Shown here: positions 61,975 through 64,000 of the stretch, piece by piece | Position numbering within the stretch: position 1 is the stretch's first letter | Layout of the letters: each line of letters starts with the position of its first letter | Made by a program: the position numbers and the translations under genes | Source: Erythrocercus mccallii | Taxonomy: Eukaryota > Chordata > Aves > Passeriformes > Dicruridae | Direction: 5' to 3' | DNA: 64,000 bases | Assembly: GCA_013397435.1 (NCBI GenBank) | Contig: VZRG01000030.1 | Location: 825,477-889,476, forward strand | The notes under the pieces: model-generated | Databases searched by the model: none | Seen by the model: only the letters and a program-made list of their open reading frames with translations | What the model was told of the DNA's origin: nothing

Positions 61975-62225
61975 GCTTAGAATGAGCACACTGGGTCATA
62001 GCAAAGGGTCAGTGGGGCCAATAGCCCCTTTCAGGTAGTGGTCAGCAGCATAAGCCCAGGAAACATCAGAGGCACATAAGTATTTCAGGTCCACAATAAA
62101 ATCTCATCCGCCAGCGATCTGAGGGTCAGGACTTTCAAGCCAGTGTGGACTCCTTGCCTTCCACAGTTCTCAGTAATCTTTTATTCCAGGAGTTTGTGCA
62201 GCTGTTTTTCAGCTGTTTAGCACAA
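61975..62225 (-). mobile_element. Ancient CR1 (archosaur-type) remnant
   Basis: 'cactgggtcatagcaaagggtc', 'aatagccc', 'caggtagtggtcagcagcata', 'caggaaacatcagaggcac' and a terminal 'tattccaggagtttgtgcagctgttttt' follow the block order of the complement of old CR1 elements shared by turtles, crocodilians and birds. It is strongly diverged but nearly continuous over 240 bp and keeps two CpGs (62108-62117). Confidence 0.6.
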
Positions 62226-62712
62226 AACAGAGAATCCAGGGACAATATGATGTGCAGAGCACTATGCTAATTACCCTTTCTTCAAGTAGAAATAAAAGTA
62301 AAATATCCTTTGATCACATGCACAGAGAGACCTAAAGCAGGAGGCAGTTGGATATGAAATTCCTCAGATGACTGTTAACATATCTGCTGTTCTAAAGTAA
62401 ATGTTTATATGTGCCATTATAAAAGACAAAAGGACAGAGACGGCTGGGAACTCCTGTCCACAGGAGAAAAACAAGTGCACATCTTAAAAGGTGGGATTGT
62501 CTGTTTTGTTTGTAGACCCAGGACTGTGGTCACAAACACGTTTCACCATTTCTACATTTCAAAGCTGGAGTATAGCAACATCAAATTAAAACCAAAGAAA
62601 TTAAAAATAGTTTCATTTAAATCTAGTTATATAATTAAATGCAATTTTTTTTTGTATTACACAAAAGGTTAATATCATAGCAACTTATTAAAAGAATTTC
62701 TGTGAGCAGCAT

Positions 62713-62752
62713 CAGTTAGTTAGTAGTTAAGCAGTTAGTTAGAAAGTTAAAA
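62713..62752. repeat. Degenerate (AGTT)n repeat
   Basis: Five or so 'agtta/agtt' units with small insertions between them. Low-complexity microsatellite remnant. Confidence 0.7.
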
Positions 62753-63288
62753 ATTTAGATACAATATGAAGTACAAGAAAAATCCTTGTGATACATTTGT
62801 CTGTATAAAGTAGCAGTTTTCAAGGTTATTATTTTCATATGTCTTAATGGAGGTGAATGCTGCTAACTGGAAAACTAAATATGCTTTGAGATTTATGAAT
62901 TCAGTAATTGCATTTCTGGTGCTAATTAAAAGTAAAGCCAAGAAGAATATTTCAGAAGAGGATAAAAAAAGTGCCTCCTGAATACACATGTTCACATAAT
63001 ATATAGTACACATTTAATACCACTATTTAGAGTTCTCTGTCTATTGTCTGAGGAGATGTACATGCAGATCTCCTGCAATGGAGCTTTTCAGAACCAAAAA
63101 TGCTGCCATTACCCTGTCTGGTGGGGCCACAGAACACCAATTGATTCACAACATAATGCAATATTCTAGACATGGCAAAGGAGAAATGAAGAGACAGAAA
63201 AGCTAAAGTGGATTCTTGATTTTGGCTCATGTAAAGCACAACAAAGTTAAAATGCAACGGTTGCTACTTGTAAGATTCTGAAGGGTTT

Positions 63289-63310
63289 TGGAATCTAGTT
63301 CTAGATTCCA
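63289..63310. repeat. 22-bp near-perfect palindrome
   Basis: TGGAATCTAG (63289-63298) and CTAGATTCCA (63301-63310) are exact reverse complements around two central T's. Confidence 0.85.
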
Positions 63311-64000
63311 GATTTGTGCAGAAAGAGACTAGAAAAGCCAGGAAACAGAATGAAGGCACTCACAAAGAGAGAAGGCAAAAAGTCTGGTAGTAAGGGAAAA
63401 CAAATGAAGAAGAAACTCAAGATAAACTGTAATAGGACCTAGGAAACTTAAACTGCATCCTCCAGACAGATGAGATTCATGTATATTAATAATCTCTGAG
63501 TGGAAGGAGAACTATTAGGGTAGTGGTTTGAACAAGGTTTCTCTGTTAATAACCAGTGGTATCTACTTACCACCATGCTGTATGCTCGAATTGCACCTGA
63601 GCCTCCAATTTTCTGCCAAAGGGAGTGCAACGTTGTCTCAAATGTTCACCAAAAGGATGAGGAAAAAGCTTGTAAGGATATGCCAAGAGTCATATTAATA
63701 TAGAGTCTTATTTAGAGGAACATACTAATTTATGTCTTTTTCACAATCATTCGCTACATGGTGGCAACAAACTGTTCGCCTTTTCATCTTTTTTCCTTTT
63801 CTTTCCTTGTTTCTGGCTGTAATCACCTCCAGGCAAAAGGAGTTATTATAGTAGACTTTTCATCTTTACTGGTATTATGTTTATATTTTAAAGAAATGGT
63901 TTAGAACTAGGAGTAGTAACGGATGAAAGAGTAAAGTTGAATACAGGGGAAAATAGGCACATAGTAGAGAAGAAAGCCAAATGGAAGGGTAAAGATGACC

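Larger units (their letters stand above)
62226..64000. other. Unannotated noncoding stretch to window end
   Basis: No gene or classified repeat recognised. A degenerate 'agttagtt' repeat lies at 62713-62752 and a near-perfect palindrome at 63289-63310. A purine-rich stretch covers 63310-63425. Confidence 0.5.

Noticed and set aside
1..64000. CRISPR arrays, operons, riboswitches, bacterial promoters
   Set aside because: Repeat content, lack of long frames and CpG depletion are those of a vertebrate genome. No regularly spaced repeats with unique spacers were found.

Overview
The window reads as vertebrate, and specifically avian, noncoding DNA. It is AT-rich and CpG-poor and has no recognisable host exon, tRNA or rRNA gene. 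Its interspersed repeats are those of a bird genome: several CR1 (chicken repeat 1) LINE copies of different ages plus solo LTRs of endogenous retroviruses. Three of the LTRs (3.5, 12.7 and 34.3 kb) resemble families I associate with songbirds and relatives, so a passerine or near relative is my best guess. Repeat families were assigned by remembered resemblance, not by a database search. The simplest reading is a gene desert or the inside of a large intron.

Layout. 1-265: CR1 on the minus strand, cut by the window edge. 3418-4517: an ERVL-type LTR interrupted by a second solo LTR (3508-4037) that has its own 5-bp target-site duplication (TSD) and a duplicated U3 enhancer unit. 8773-9034: CR1 3' end, plus strand. 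About 9072-9742: a CpG-rich, LTR-like element on the minus strand with TATA box, poly(A) signal and a compact cluster of RNA hairpins; it is the least familiar object here. 12667-13516: ERVK-type solo LTR, minus strand, perfect 6-bp TSD. 18286-18777: CR1, minus strand. 25950-27260: the longest CR1, plus strand, with a broken reverse-transcriptase frame. 34345-35096: a solo LTR of the same family as the nested one at 3.5 kb. 37255-37480 and 61975-62225: very old CR1 remnants. 42800-42890: CR1 tail. 49555-49675 and 53840-53960: probable ancient MIR SINE remnants. 53194-53665: a probable ERV1-type solo LTR, minus strand, 4-bp TSD.

The rest is unique or unrecognised sequence with poly-purine/pyrimidine tracts, AT-rich simple repeats, a few short tandem duplications and some perfect hairpins. 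The many short open frames (60-162 codons) look like chance frames: none shows a domain, a biased composition typical of protein, or convincing exon structure. The only open frames with recognisable protein homology lie in the CR1 copy at 26 kb.

No genes act together here. The shared theme is retroelement history: old MIR and archosaur-type CR1 relics, then younger CR1 tails, then LTRs whose TSD lengths (4, 5 and 6 bp) suggest three retroviral classes, all reduced to solo LTRs without internal genes.
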